Shown here in pieces: positions 23,490-36,054 of a stretch of 64,000 nucleotides of DNA. The notes beneath the pieces are model-generated. The model did not search any database and was not told the origin of the DNA. It worked only from the letters and a program-made list of their open reading frames with translations. Position 1 is the stretch's first letter, and each line of letters opens with the position of its first letter. The translations under genes were made by a program, and so were the position numbers. This DNA is from Anadara kagoshimensis (lineage: Eukaryota; Mollusca; Bivalvia; Arcoida; Arcidae), in contig CM037871.1 of the NCBI GenBank assembly GCA_021292105.1, forward strand, positions 21,944,057 to 22,008,056, written 5' to 3'.

Positions 23490-24640
23490 AGGGACTCACT
23501 ACTGTTGTTCACATAACTCCTATCAATTTCACAATTTCAAGATGCAGCTAGATAGAAAGGTATTGCCTATCCTTCCCTTCTTCGTCAGCAACAGCAAACA
23601 ATTACTCTGAACACCTAGTGGAAGTTCACGTGTTAACTATATATGCCAGTTTTAGTTTAGTTTTTTTTTGGATTTGTACTTCATACTTTCATAATATGTA
23701 ATTCTCAGCCCATCAGCTACCCTATGGCTTTTGTTTAGAATGGCCATTTTATTTTCTTAATTTATTCGGCAATATATCGAAAAAGTTCATGATGAGTAAT
23801 AAATATATTGGATAAATAAACAAACAAATCGTTTAGGTTAAATACATTTTATTTTTTATTATTTTTATGATTAATAAAAAAGCCAATACACATTAAGTAT
23901 GTGTTAAATGAAGTCAGATAACAGATATGTGATCACAGATAACCAATCAAAACCAAGTACCAATTTTCATTTATACACGGCACATCATTATATTGAGGAT
24001 TGTTTTCTCGTATACCTAACTATAAACAAGCATTGGCATTTCTTAAACATTTTAACTCTTGGAATCAATGAAGATGAACAGAAACCTGTATACATCATCG
24101 ATCAGTTGTGTTTCATTGGAAGCTAAAAATAACGATTTTTCAAATTTAAATGTAATGGATAAATATATATAATATTTGCATTAATCAATAAGAAAAAATG
24201 TTTGGAAGAGGTCTGATCTATTGAAACGATTAAATATTTGTATTCTGAATATTTCTTTTTTTAAATAAAAGAAAACAATACAAAAAGTGATAATAATTTT
24301 TATTATGTGAAAATGAGAAAAAAATATTTGTCAAAAATATTATTGTATTTGGTAAAAATCCGTCAAAATTCCAGATTTTGATGTCACATGGAACCACATC
24401 AACATCATGGCACAAACACTGGTGTGAAAGTGTCTGGCTGAGCAAAGTGGCCAACAACAATTTTGTGGATTCCCAACATTATTTGTTATTAAAGCGTTAC
24501 AGTTTTTCTATCTACTTGAAAATGTCATAATAACAACTTACAACAGTGGAATGTTCAGGAAAGACGTATAGTTTGTTCACAATCTGACCGACATGTCTAT
24601 TCAAATATGATGATTGTTTTAAGTACCAGAATGCACAATT
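23490..24640. other. No recognised feature
   Basis: Strongly AT-rich; no convincing gene or repeat. Confidence 0.45.
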
Positions 24641-24642
24641 AC

Positions 24643-24950
24643 ATATAAACATAATCAGGCCATTACTATCGTTTTGGATGGTGCCGTCAGATTGTGAAGG
24701 ATGTACCTTTGTTTTCGCTTTGTAAACATAATCAGGCTATTACTATCGTTTTGGATGGTGCCGTCAGATTGTGAAGGATGCACCTTTGTTTTCGCTTTGT
24801 AAACATAATCAGGCTATTACTATCGTTTTGGATGATGCCGTCAGATTGTGAAGGATGCACCTTTGTTTTCGCTTTGTAAACATAATCAGGCTATTACTAT
24901 CGTTTTGGATGTTGCCGTCAGATTGTGAATGATATACATTTGTTTTCGCT
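24643..24950. repeat. 76-bp tandem repeat, four copies
   Basis: Unit contains AAACATAATCAGGCTATTAC, TATCGTTTTGGATGGTGCCG and TCAGATTGTGAAGGATGCAC, then CTTTGTTTTCGCTTTGT. The last copy is the most diverged. Confidence 0.9.
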
Positions 24951-24959
24951 TTTGATAAT

Positions 24960-26480
24960 TTTACATCATACAATACTATGGCTACTTTTTTGCGGTTGTT
25001 GTGTGGCAGGCCAAACATTGATAATGATTTAAATGGGGATTGTCTTGTATGTATGTTATAATCGATTTGTAAACAGTAAACAGTATTGCAGCTGGAGAAA
25101 AATTAAACATATAACTCTGACAAAAACACTCTTGAATAAGGTTCGCCAATGCATCATGTTATCAATGCGCTTTAACATTTATCAAAAAGTTTACGTAACA
25201 AACTTACATGTCGAATTACGTTATTTGTACGGTAAAATGTCAACTTATCTATATCCAATGGAAATCAGTTTAGTGCGCACATTATGGAGTATCACGTGGT
25301 TCACTGACGAACCTTATTCCTGAATGGAAAACTTGTACAGTAAACTTTTAACAATTTTATAATGTATATGATAAAATATGGTAAAGATATTATATAATAT
25401 AAAAAGATAGTAATTTATTTCCAATTTCATTTGATGAAATTTTCTTTTTAAATACACATTATAAAGGAAAAATATAGGGGAATATGCCATCTTTAAAAAA
25501 AGTTTCACCCAAAAATGTCAACAAAATTTGTTAGATTAGGATTCATAAAACAAAAAACTTCTTTTACACATGCAAAATAAATGCAAAATATTAAAATAGA
25601 TTAACACATTTACTCATAAAATTTTACCAAAAGAATTTAAAAATAAAATAAATAAATCTATAAAATAAAAGTAAGATAATAATTTCAAGACGTGTTCACA
25701 TATGAAAACTATCTCAAACACACATTTTTCTTAAAGAAATTTGGGACCCAAACTTAAGTGAGATAATGAGTAAAAATAATGAGTCAAGAAAGGCACTAGA
25801 TGTACTCTAGCGGCAACATGCAAACGCTAAAGTACATCTATATGGATTAATTTGCATATCATTCGTTTTATTCAGTACATCAACTCGTCTACACCAAGTC
25901 ATAATCAGTTTATTATCTCCCTTTGTCCGTGACCAAACCTATATGTCATTTGTCTAGGGCTATGTTGACTACAGAAAGTAGTCCAACTGTTGACATTCTC
26001 TATCAGCTATACTACTATAGACAAACAACAATGACCTGTCCGCTTGACCTATCATAAAGAAGGTTCTACAAAATACATGGGTAGTGTTAGCGTTCACAAG
26101 TAATGCTCAATAATGATGTATGCGCAATAAAAACCTGTGTTTCCCATACATAAATGAACTGATCCAGTGTACAGGTCAGTGTTGTTTGAACTACATTAAC
26201 ATAAATATTATGTTGTATTTTAATATTTATACTGCGAATATTCACACAACATTTGCAGTTAATTTACAAAAAAAGGTACGACAGTTAAATGAAAAACTAT
26301 ATAATTATCACCAGTGAAGCAGAAAGCCTAGCAGATACAGTGTATAGTGCTTTATGCCCCGGTCATACATTCACGGATCACTTCGAGGGATTAGCTAGAG
26401 AATGCAGCGTTATTGGTGGTGATCAGTTCGAAGCTCTCCATATCATTAGTCGTAGTCACACGTAGTAGTACTTATGTATT
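24960..26480. other. No recognised gene
   Basis: AT-rich. AACAATGACCTGTCCGCTTG near 26027 recurs in diverged form near 14189 (AACAATGACTTGTCCGTTTG), marking an unclassified dispersed repeat. ORFs here look like chance. Confidence 0.45.
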
Positions 26481-26483
26481 ACA

Positions 26484-26600
26484 TATTATACCAGTTACTA
26501 GACAGACGTTTCGGAATATAATTCCTCATCAGTTGTGCTTGGACAAAAATTTCACGGACAAAAATTGTGAATTTTTGTCAAGATGTTGAAATATGTACAA
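26484..26600 (-). mobile_element. Penelope-like terminus, diverged copy C
   Basis: ATTATACCAGTTACTAGACA, CGTTTCGGAATATAATTCC and CTCATCAGTTGTGCTTGGAC match copies at 4785-4935 and 63745-63905, but with more changes. Confidence 0.55.
26494..26539 (-). ncRNA. Decayed type I hammerhead ribozyme
   Basis: Minus strand: CTGATGA, stem II GGAAT-TAT-ATTCC, GAAA and GTC are all kept. Stem I, AGCACAA against TAGTAAC, pairs at only about 3 of 7 positions, so self-cleavage is doubtful. Stem III is C-GTCT-G. Confidence 0.6.
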
Positions 26601-27007
26601 AATTTGACCACAGATCAAACAACCGTAGTATATCCTAAACCACATTAGAATATACTGAACAATTTTAGTACCGATCAAAACCGTATTTACGAGTACTTAT
26701 TTGTAAGCCCCAACTCGCGAAGTGTTTCTATGGTTATTTACGTATAACGTACTAGTAGTCTCTATTGGAATCCTGTCGGAATAAGAAAATTTGCCCTTTT
26801 CGGTGTTCTCCTGTGAAATTTAATCCGTAGTGGAACCGGGTAGGTAATCCATGAATGTGTGACAGTGGCATTACTAGTATATCTTTATCTTAGCACAATA
26901 TGATGCAATTATGTCAAATCCAAAATCATCCATTTTGAAATTACAGCGCAAAAGTCCTACTTGAGATCGTTTCACCTAACAAAGTAAAAGTTGTCTGTAG
27001 CTACATA

Positions 27008-28983
27008 TCAGTTTCTAAAATAAGATCTGGAGGAATAACTTCCACTGTATGGCGATCTATAAGCGCTATAATTGGAATATGTTCTAGTTGGTGTATATCT
27101 GCTAGTTTCCTGTGATGTTGTTGATGATGATGTCGTATCTTGTTTGGTTGTAAGAGTTGATTCTGTTTGAGAGACAAAGTCTCCAAAGTTTTTAATTCTA
27201 TTTGCTAACACATTTTCGTCTCTACCTGTAAAAGTGAATTTTGTGACCATGCCATCATCCACCCCGGGGATTTTTATCGGGGGCATTGGTTTGTATTCCT
27301 TTATTTCTTTCTGTACTTTAAAAATCTCCACTGCATCACCTGTCTCTTTTGCTGCTTTCAATGTTTCAGATCTTCCTTCCAAGTCTTCTTTTCTTTTCTC
27401 TATGATCTCCTTTTTATCTTTTAATCTTCTCTTTTCAACGCTGATTTCCGATTCCGCCATTTCGCAGATTTCTTTTTCCCGCTCATTCAATAATTCTCGG
27501 AGTTTTTCAAACGTTTCGTGTATTTCCTTGACAACCGAATCCTGTGCTTGTTCCATGTCGCCTATCGCAGTATCGACTGCCTTCCGTTTTTCCAGAAGGG
27601 TCTCCTTTTCGGAATCTATATCAGACATGGCTTTATCGAGAACAGGAAGATACTTGGGTAAAACTGCTTCTAAATCAATAACCGGATGTCCGTCTTTTTC
27701 TTTGTGGTCGGTGGAAGTACACTCACGACACACCGAAATTCCACAAAGTTCACAGAAAAAGTTCAAAGAATAATCTGTATGACTATTACAGAAGTTAACA
27801 GTCTCTCTGGTTGTGAATTGTACAAAATCAATAAGTTGTATGATTCTATGATCTGTTGGGAGAAGTTGTAATCCTTCCTCCGTGGATATAAAATGTACAC
27901 AACACTTAGGACATATAATAGTAACCGCTGCTGGAAGGTCGCCTAAGTGTAAACTTTTTCTAAACAAAGCTTCACAATGAAAGCTTTGTACGAGACAGAC
28001 TAGGCATAAAGCGTGATGGCACGGCAGAATCTTTGGTGGACGAACTATTTGAGAATAGGATTCCACGCACACTGGACAACGTAGGAACTTCTTTTCGAAA
28101 GTAAGTTCGTCGACAATAAATGTTTTACGAACTGTCTGTTTCACAATCGTCCTCTGTGCTTCAAAATTAGCCTTTAATTTAAAGATGGCAGCCTCTGTAA
28201 TTAAAAAAATAAAAGCGTGAAGATAATGATTTGATCCAAGGATACAAACTTTAGTAGTGAAATGACACCTAAATGAGTAAATTTAGCCATCAACCCTTTG
28301 TGCTATACATCCATATTGCAATCATTTTAAAGACACAATATGGATATTCATACATTACATATTACTTTTATACTGCACGCATATCAAAACAATTCTGACC
28401 ACGACAACCATACACAAACATGATGACTCAAATATAACTCGACTTCAGAGTACATGCATATGAAGTTTAGTTTGTGGGTGTCCGTATACCTCATGGTAGT
28501 GCTATGCAGTTGCTAGGCATCAGGCGATGACAAACTATTTAAAGATATCTTCTCTTTTATCTATATTTTACTGACAGAAATGATGGTTGAATGGGATATA
28601 CGTCCCAGCCAAGCATATCTTATCGAGACGTCACCAGCTATAGGTGCAATGACTGAAATTTTACCTTTGCATTGCGCTCAAAGCAATGCTTTATCGTACC
28701 ATGATAACCGTGGCACGAGACATCTTCCGAAGAATCTGCGCCTATCGTTTAGTAAAATGCCGAGTGTTTGGCAAGAACAGTCACTACCTATTTTCAAGTC
28801 TTGGTCAAACCCGCCAAAGATTTCAGTAAACCCCGACAACTTAGATATGGAGTGAAGCACACTACTAGCTGAGTTACCGTAGTTTAGGTGGGGTCTCAGA
28901 TTATGTCATATGATTTTACCTTCTGCTGCTGTTCTGGTGTAAGGCGGTGATATTACTTTTGTTTCCTCTTCATTGTCAGACAT
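27008..28983 (-). CDS. TRIM-like protein: RING, B-box, coiled coil (gene 1)
   Basis: Two coding exons: 28983-28920 (64 bp, starting MSDNEEETKV; donor GAAG/GTAAAA) and 28194-27008 (acceptor AATTACAG/AG), joined in phase 1; 416 aa. RING finger at about residues 61-119 (CPVC, CHHALC, CLVC-type spacing, CPKC) with a long insert between the middle and last pairs. B-box type 2 at about 157-191 (CNSH, CELC, CREC, DH, GH). Coiled coil rich in Glu/Lys at about 200-330, then a conserved FTFTGRDENV and NFGDF segment and a Ser/Thr/Tyr-rich tail ending SRSYFRN. There are no NHL, filamin or SPRY domains. The family are mostly E3 ubiquitin ligases, where the RING recruits E2 and the coiled coil dimerises; many act in innate immunity. 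Specific substrate unknown. Same exon structure as the gene at 42703-44110. The long exon alone has no ATG before the RING, which supports the added first exon. Confidence 0.85.
28600..28825 (-). mobile_element. SINE family B-related copy
   Basis: TATCGAGACGTCACCAGCTA, ATTGCGCT and TTTCAAGTCTTGGTCAAACC match the copy at 59835-60060 and the body of 7313-7530. It lies within the first intron of TRIM-like gene 1. A clear tRNA head is not visible. Confidence 0.6.
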
Positions 28984-29194
28984 TATTCAGCATCTTACTA
29001 TTGTGTCTGTATGTCAGGCTAATGTCATTCTGCAATACAAAACAACACTGTTATTGTTACATCAAACTGAAGTATATGTGCCCCCCCAAACGAAGCGGAT
29101 GGATATAGTGTTTACTTTATTTCTTCCTTCAATATTTTGTCCGCCATTTTTCTGAAGAAATATATAACGGATCTTTTTTTTGAAACGTCAAAGA

Positions 29195-29570
29195 AACAAC
29201 CTTTTAGTGGAGTATATTTACCACTGGCTTTCGTGTTTTATTCATGCAAATGGTTGGGAAATGTCAGTTGGGGTTCGTTTCGGGGCAACTTGAAATGGCA
29301 TCCCATTAACTTCACAGAAAATAATCTTTGGCTGGAGTATATTTACCACTGGCTTTCGTGTTTTGTTCATGCTCATGGTTTGGCCTAAATTGTCAGTTTG
29401 GGTTCGTTTCGGGGGCACTTGAAATGGCATCCCATTACCTTCACAGAAACAATCTTTGGGTGGAGTATATTTACCACTGGCTTTCGTGTTTTGTTCACGC
29501 ACATAGTTGAGCCGAAATTGTCAGTTTGGGTTTCTTTCATGAACACTTTTAAAATGGCATCCCATTTCAG
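29195..29570. repeat. Tandem repeat, about 122-125-bp unit, three copies
   Basis: Unit contains GTGGAGTATATTTACCACTG, GCTTTCGTGTTTTGTTCA, TCAGTTTGGGTTCGTTTCGG and TTGAAATGGCATCCCATTA. It lies about 200 bp upstream of the start of TRIM-like gene 1. Confidence 0.9.
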
Positions 29571-29599
29571 TTATAACTCGTTACATTTACAGTGGTTTT

Positions 29600-30500
29600 G
29601 TTCAATCAAACTTTGTTTTTAGGTCAATGACATTAACATGGTGATATGTGGTGTATCTACTATTTATGGTAAACATTAGCATTGTACATTCCGGAATATT
29701 TAATGCGACTAGAAAATGAAATTGTCAATTACATGCATATAATTGTATGGAGAGTAAAATTCCGCACGTACACTACATTATTTTCAAATGCCTCTTGAAG
29801 AGACAGGTCGCTATATTGTCAGTCATATTCAGTTGTTCTTCGGCATTTATACTGAATTTACTTCTTATTTTTGTTGTTCTATTTCATTTTTTTAGTATTT
29901 ATTTGATCTAATGAAGAGACATTACACCTCATACACGTGTGTTAACATAATCATGTTTAATAATACTAAACGTAACAAGTTTAACACAAGAACTAAGAAT
30001 TTACAATTGAACAAGGAACAGTCAAACAAAATGGCCAAATTAAAATTCAAAAATAAAAATTTTGAAAATTGGCAATAAATTATACATATTTACAGATTTA
30101 TTCATAACTAATAATCTGACTGTGGAATATATAAGCAAACCCCAAGATCATCTACCCCTTTGTATTGAGGGCGGCCATGTATGTACCCGACATCTGATGT
30201 GTAAAACAGAAGCAAGTCATCAGTAAACATTATATAAGCTTTGCATTGAATCTACTTTGATGATATATTGTGTTGTTCTACCAATATCTCTTATGTTTCA
30301 TTGTCAAAATTACATATTGTTCTATGTTACTTCACACGCCTGGTCTGAGTTAAATGTAAAAAAAAATGACTTCACTCGTCTCTGTAATATCTTTGTTTTT
30401 GTACAGGTGTGTAGTTTTAAACTTTTTACATTGTTTCTCGTTGCAGTACAGTTTATAAATATATTTATCATATATGATGTATAGCTATATATATCTGTGT
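29600..30500. other. No recognised feature
   Basis: AT-rich sequence; nothing recognised. Confidence 0.45.
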
Positions 30501-30504
30501 ACAG

Positions 30505-30719
30505 TACAGACCTGTCAAAACTTTTACAATAAACTAGAGAATAAATGTCCAATCACTGGGTCATCTTAGTCCCTCGTTAGCTATATCTAGACGGCTTTTG
30601 ACCAGCTGCTATCAATCTTTACAGCTTTTCTGCCACTACCTACCTCTATCTCGGTCACTCGACTGCGGTACATAGACTCCTTTTCGTTAGCTCAGTGTTA
30701 AATTTTGGACAGGTCTGTA
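30505..30719. mobile_element. MITE, copy 1 of a pair
   Basis: Ends TACAGACCTGTC (30505) and GACAGGTCTGTA (30719) are perfect inverted repeats of 12 bp. Inward, AAAACTTTTACA faces the complement of GTTAGCTCAGTGTTAAATTT, which matches the ends of the copy at 31401-31613. About 215 bp, no ORF. Confidence 0.75.
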
Positions 30720-31400
30720 TATGTGTTGTAGACGTTTATCTTACTTAGACGAGAGGCATATTGATCGCCTTCAGCAATATCATTATGTAATCTTGTATAC
30801 AAACTCAATCATATATCCAGAAATAGAAAACATTTCCTTTTTCAGATTGTCTGACTATTCTATAATTTATATACAAGATGAAGCAATCCTCATTTTATAT
30901 CGCAAAAAAGTTCCACAAGCTTTAACATTTTAGTACATGTATACAGTAAACCCAGTTACAAAACCCCTAGATAACTCGCTTATCGCAAGACTATTTCCAA
31001 AGTACCAAAATGCATTTCGTCTCTGTTTTCTACAGAAGTCTCCCTCGTTTTATCGCCAAATCTCTTCATAACACTTAAACCTTGTGTCGATCCCTTTAAT
31101 GAATTCAGTCGTAATCAAACACAAACATGCCTAACCATATCCCAAAAGCAAAGTCAAAACTTTGAAACTGCAAATGAGTTTTAACACGTGGAGTGTCTAG
31201 CAAGCTACATCCGCCGGTGCTTTGGTTCCCTTATCCTTCCACCAGGGAGTGTATGTTTAAATGTCCACGTGTTAATTAACGTTAAATTTACAAGCAGTTC
31301 GATACAACAATGACAAGTCCTATATTCGTATAGCATTGTACATGTAGTTGCTCGGTATTTATAGAACAAGGGTCATATTTACGCATTTGGACATTTGCAG

Positions 31401-31613
31401 TACAAGCCTGTCGAAAGTTTAACATTGAGCTAACAAAAGGGTCTGAAGCTCGACTGCCGAGTGATCGAGGCCTGGATACTAGTGGCTGGTGGTTAAAAAC
31501 TTCTAAGAGATAGATATCAGCTGTCGAGATATGGCTTAAGTGTGCCACGATGAGCTACCGACCTTTTTGGTACTTATTTGTTAGCTCAGTGTTAAACTTT
31601 CGACAGGTAGGTA
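31401..31613. mobile_element. MITE, copy 2 of a pair
   Basis: Left end CCTGTCGAAAGTTTAACATT then GAGCTAACAAA; the right end is the complement with one or two changes (GTTAGCTCAGTGTTAAACTT then TCGACAGG). The terminal inverted repeat is thus about 30 bp. Length 213 bp, close to copy 1. Confidence 0.8.
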
Positions 31614-31619
31614 CTGTAC

Positions 31620-32330
31620 CTTAGTAGTTACAGGGACAACGTTTAATAAAGATCGGTACTTGTTTTATCAAAGACAAATCTTCATGTTCTGAGACAAACA
31701 ATGGCCATAAACAGAGGAAAGGATACTTTATGTTTCAAGTCTTTGTGTAGCTTGTTCTGGTGTTTCAGCATTACATTGTGTGTGGTGTTATTTTACACTA
31801 AACACTTCATCTTCTGATATTTATTGCCTAATGTTAATGTTAACACTGTTTAAGTGTTAATGTATTATGGTGACGAATGGTACATCGTTTTTTCTGGCGT
31901 TTTACATGGAAATTATTAAAGTCCTTGTGGAAATGTAATGCATTTTAATTACACAAGGTAAATGCTGCCAAACATACAGCCCTCTGTTTGTCCAAAATGT
32001 CTGCAGCAATTCTCGTATCAGCACTGTATATACTTATATCTCTGACACGGTCTCGTACTAGCACGCTTGGTAATATTTTTCTGGTGGTAATAACAAACCA
32101 GGTCAATTATGCTAAATTAGGGTAAGTTATAACTTATAATATAGGTAATTTGAAACATTCCTTTAAAATGATAATAATTTGACACAGTCTGATAAACAGT
32201 ATATATTCCGGTTTTGTTCAAATTTGTGAACTTGTTTAACAAGAATATATTATAACACTGCATATCCAACCGAGATTCGGTGACACGTGAAAAGGTTTAT
32301 TTTACACATCTTTATCATTTCGTCGTAAAG
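31620..32330. other. No recognised feature
   Basis: AT-rich sequence; nothing recognised. Confidence 0.45.
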
Positions 32331-32607
32331 TCGGATACAAGTGTTCGAGTTAATCCGACCTGTGGCGACAGAACTGATACACTACCCGTGTAGTACTGAT
32401 TTTAAGGACCACAGGTTCAATTTTGGTGGAATTCTAATTACGCTGGACCTAAATGGAAAACCTATATGCGTTGTAGGTTACAATACAATTACGGGTACTG
32501 AAAAGATCACTTTTAGCAAAGAACTTGCGGTTCGTATATTGGGAATGGGTAGTTTGACAACCCTGACCGATAATAATGGTCTTTCTTGGGGTGAAAACAA
32601 TACCTAA
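32331..32607 (+). CDS. Orphan ORF or possible exon
   Basis: An open frame of about 91 codons ending at TAA 32605-32607. It has mixed composition without low complexity and contains VFELIRPVATELIHYP, FNFGGILITLDLNGKPIC and LGMGSLTTLTDNNG. There is no ATG at its start. A stop at 32326 precedes it and a weak acceptor (pyrimidine-rich stretch then TCGTAAAG at 32330) could begin an exon. It looks more protein-like than neighbouring ORFs, but I recognise no family and see no partner exons. Confidence 0.25.
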
Positions 32608-33059
32608 GAAACATCCGACCAACACGTCCATGTAGAAAATGAATTGTATGAATGATTAGTTTTATTTTGTATGTGGAACAAATAACGAATTCCTTACAAG
32701 TGTACTGGCTACTGAATTGACATTAAAAGATATCCTAACTAGTTAATTTACTCTACTAATAGATGTGGCAAATGTAAGAGAGCAAGCTAGTAAACTGGCT
32801 AATCGAAACATATCAAACAAGATCAAGAATGAAAGAAAAATATCCGGCAATTACCAAACCCACCGTGAGAAGGATGCAACAAGAGAAACTAATAGACAAA
32901 TAGACAAATACCAATTTGGAACAATACCGATAATTATAGCATGTAAAAACATCCTTAGACATTATAGACCCCCGATTGTAAGCCAATTTGTTGGCATTAA
33001 AGAGGTGTCCAAATCATGTGGTTATGTGCTCGAGATCTACAACATCCCGTCCTGAGATA

Positions 33060-34750
33060 AAACCAGTAACCTCTGACTGCATAACTATATACATGTACTA
33101 AAATAAGAAAAATATTTGTACTAACAATGACCCAGGTTTTAAACTAATCTCAAATTAACGTTTAGGATTTAAAAACTGAATTTACAGGTCTAAATTCGAG
33201 TGATACTTAACTTTAAGATAAGCCGTTTTTATAAGAGCTGTGATAAGTTTATTTGAAAGATTATGCTGTACCCTAATATAAGGATTTTAGTACAGTTGTG
33301 GGCGTCTAGGATTAAACCGGGTAGAGTCCAGCTCTAAATAAAAGAAACGGTTAAATTAGCAGCTAAAACCGGGAGCAGGAAAATACCCGAGACCTTTTTT
33401 AAGATTTTCAGAACCGTGTATATCCTTTTAACAAGACAAGACATAACCACGGTCATTCAGGTGCGCGACTGTAGTTCAAAAGCTGTCAGATTTAAGTTAA
33501 GGAAAATCTTAAGGATTCTGAAACTGGGGCCTGGTTGACATTTATCAAGTCCTAATTAAGCTAACAATGGTCGATCTGGTTCCTCAAGGCTTCAGCGGCT
33601 TAACCAGCCGGTTAGTGAACATATATTTCTTGCGTATTAGGATGTGTTCAAGGGCATACAATTACCAAATATTTGAACCGGTGCCATTGACTGTTGGTTT
33701 ACGCACTTTAGTATCCGACACATTGTCTCATGATTATATATTTGTTAAAAGTCTGATAGAAATGGAAGTTATGGAGAGGACACATTATTGGTACGAACGT
33801 ACGCATTGACAGGTGGAACGAGATTCTTTAAACTTTATTGGGGGGGGGGGGGGGGGGAGAGAAAACCAGACCAGTTTTCTTTTAATCAATACAGGTCTTG
33901 TACAACATACACATAATCCATTTAAGCAGTGAACTACCTGACCAATCAAACATGAAGATGAACAGATAACTCTAACTTAAGTATTTTAAATTTGAAACTG
34001 AAAGCTTACAAACTTTACGAGGCGATAAAAGGGATATCCGTGATACAACGTAGCTAGAAAAATGGATTTTGCAATTAAAAAATGTTTTCTCTGACAAAGG
34101 AGTTACAGGGGAAATACGAATAATCCGTGCCAATCTGTTAAATCTTTAAAGCATTTCAATTGCATTTGCTTTAACAGAGGGAAACCTTTTCGTTTTTAAA
34201 TAGAATTATCCCTATTTTATCACTTTGTCATGAATAGAAGTTACACAAACTCCAAATAAACTCTATTTTATCGAAAACTGAAAATTCTTAAAATGAGTAA
34301 TTAACTAAATGGGATTTTACTTCCCAGTAACTATTATTATTTCTATTTTACCTTTGCAATACGCCCAGGACAATGTTTAAGTTCCATACAAGATTGTCAA
34401 AAACGTGGGAAAAAAATCTTCTGATCAAGAGCTAGTTTCAACACTTTATTTACTCAAATTCAAAATTTTGCAATGCCAAGAAAAACCAGTGATGTCCAAG
34501 GAACAATTAATTTGTATACTCGCTATATATAAGTATTATAAAGTTAAAAGAGAGCAACTCAAACATACCAATATGCTCCAAACCTCTTACAATATGGTGC
34601 CGAGCAAGCGAATCGAAATGTCGCTCTATATTACTTCTATTACGTCATGGTCGTATATTCTGATTTACAGTGGCCGAGTACAACGAAAGAGCTTATAACT
34701 TACGTAAACCATTGTCTTTTTCCAGCTGAAATAATTCGCTATATAAGAAG
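33060..34750. other. No recognised gene; poly-G run
   Basis: AT-rich. A G-run at about 33839-33857 is the only striking low-complexity tract. ORFs in this span show no family features. Confidence 0.45.
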
Positions 34751-34754
34751 AGAG

Positions 34755-34995
34755 TCAATCGGTCGGCAAATGTATATACAGCTGTAGACAACAATAACAC
34801 CAAATAATCAATCTAAGATCAGGATTTCTGCTCTGTTGTGCATTATGCACGCGCGTCATACATATATATGTAAACCTCACTTCACATGATGTAATCAATA
34901 TATCTAAAATTCCTTGTAACACAGTATTGAACGCTTTACGAAAATCAATAAATGTGAAATACATGGATGAATTAGATTGAATTATAAACCTAGTT
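34755..34995 (-). pseudogene. LINE reverse-transcriptase fragment, motif A
   Basis: Minus strand reads NKTRFIIQSNSSMYFTFIDF followed by RKAFNTV, the classic RT motif A (F-x-DF-x-KAFDTV), with Asp to Asn at the later position. The frame then drifts into non-conserved sequence and stops at 34755. No other RT motifs adjoin, so it is an isolated remnant. Confidence 0.6.
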
Positions 34996-35205
34996 TTATT
35001 AATTCTAATGTGAGTGCATGGATGCGTGTGATAAATTACGACAGGTACTTTTCATTAGAAAATTGATATTATTATAATTGGTCGGTCTAGGTAGACTTTA
35101 ATAGGGAAAATAACAAAGAAGAAAAGAAAAATGGTGAAATCGGCCATATTCCAATCGCTACGACATTTATTTTTTATAAGCTCAAATGTTAACCTGGAAC
35201 ACTCT

Positions 35206-35209
<4 letters not shown>

Positions 35210-35277
<68 letters not shown>

Positions 35278-35310
35278 GAGTATGTGTGTGTGTGAGAGAG
35301 AGAGAGAGAG

Positions 35311-35345
<35 letters not shown>
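35210..35345. repeat. Compound (GT)n/(GA)n microsatellite
   Basis: GT repeats then long GA runs, interrupted by TATGTGTGTGTGTG and AAGAAAGA. An ORF across it on the minus strand is an artefact of the dinucleotide repeats. Confidence 0.95.
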
Positions 35346-35351
<6 letters not shown>

Positions 35352-35689
35352 ACTTTTAAACAAGTCAGTCATTTTAAGCGATTTCGGATTATCCAGAAAT
35401 AATCGAAGTTGCAGTGACATGGGAAATATATTTTACTAATTATCAATGTACAAGTTGCTGTTAAATCATCTGTGCGATCGATGTAAAAAAGAACACCTTT
35501 GTTGGTAAAACTCTCTCGAGTGTTAACTATTTATTTATATATGTAAAACCTATTAGTGTCGCATCTGTGCTCGGTGTTATGAATCAATATAGTTGTGTTA
35601 ATTTAAAAAAACACTACTCGATAGAACGATAGAATGAAATATAAAGCTACAGGTGTGAAAAAGTACTTGTATTTCTTGGCAACGGTCAG

Positions 35690-36045
35690 GGCCACCAACG
35701 AACACTATGCCTATGAATCCATATAAAACCCCGACTTTGAACCGACACTGGATATGTGACAATACCATGTCAAGTGGGGTGGTGTTTAATACAATGGAGC
35801 CAAATAGAAACACTCCAAACTTTGAATGTGCATTAGATATGTGGCAATACGGTGTCCAGCAGTGTCGTGGTTTAATCCAATGAAGGCATATAGAAACACT
35901 CCGAACTTTAAATGTACATTAGATAAGTGGCAATATTGAGTCCATTGGAGTGGTTTAATGATATATCCATATAGAACAAAACCAACTCTGAATCAGCACT
36001 ACAGTGTTCTAGCGGTGTGGTTTTCAATGAAATAGATCCATATAA
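35690..36045. repeat. Degenerate tandem repeat, about 85-90-bp unit, four copies
   Basis: Units share CATATAGAAACACTCCRAACTT then TGAATGTGCATTAGATATGT, GGCAATA and GTGGTTTAAT. The outer copies are strongly diverged. Confidence 0.7.
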
Positions 36046-36054
36046 TCAAAAACA

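Noticed and set aside
24643..24950. Regular repeats that could suggest a CRISPR array
   Set aside because: Repeats are directly abutting without unique spacers, and the genome is animal; the same holds for the arrays at 6105, 16002 and 60350.
25033..25323. 96-codon plus ORF
   Set aside because: No recognisable domain or splice sites; likely chance in AT-rich DNA.
27234..27773. 179-codon plus-strand ORF
   Set aside because: Antisense to the coiled-coil region of TRIM-like gene 1, whose minus frame has RING and B-box cysteines.
34405..34698. 97-codon plus ORF
   Set aside because: No motif, no conserved context; consistent with chance.
35055..35420. 121-codon ORF with SLSLSL/THTHT runs
   Set aside because: Microsatellite translation.
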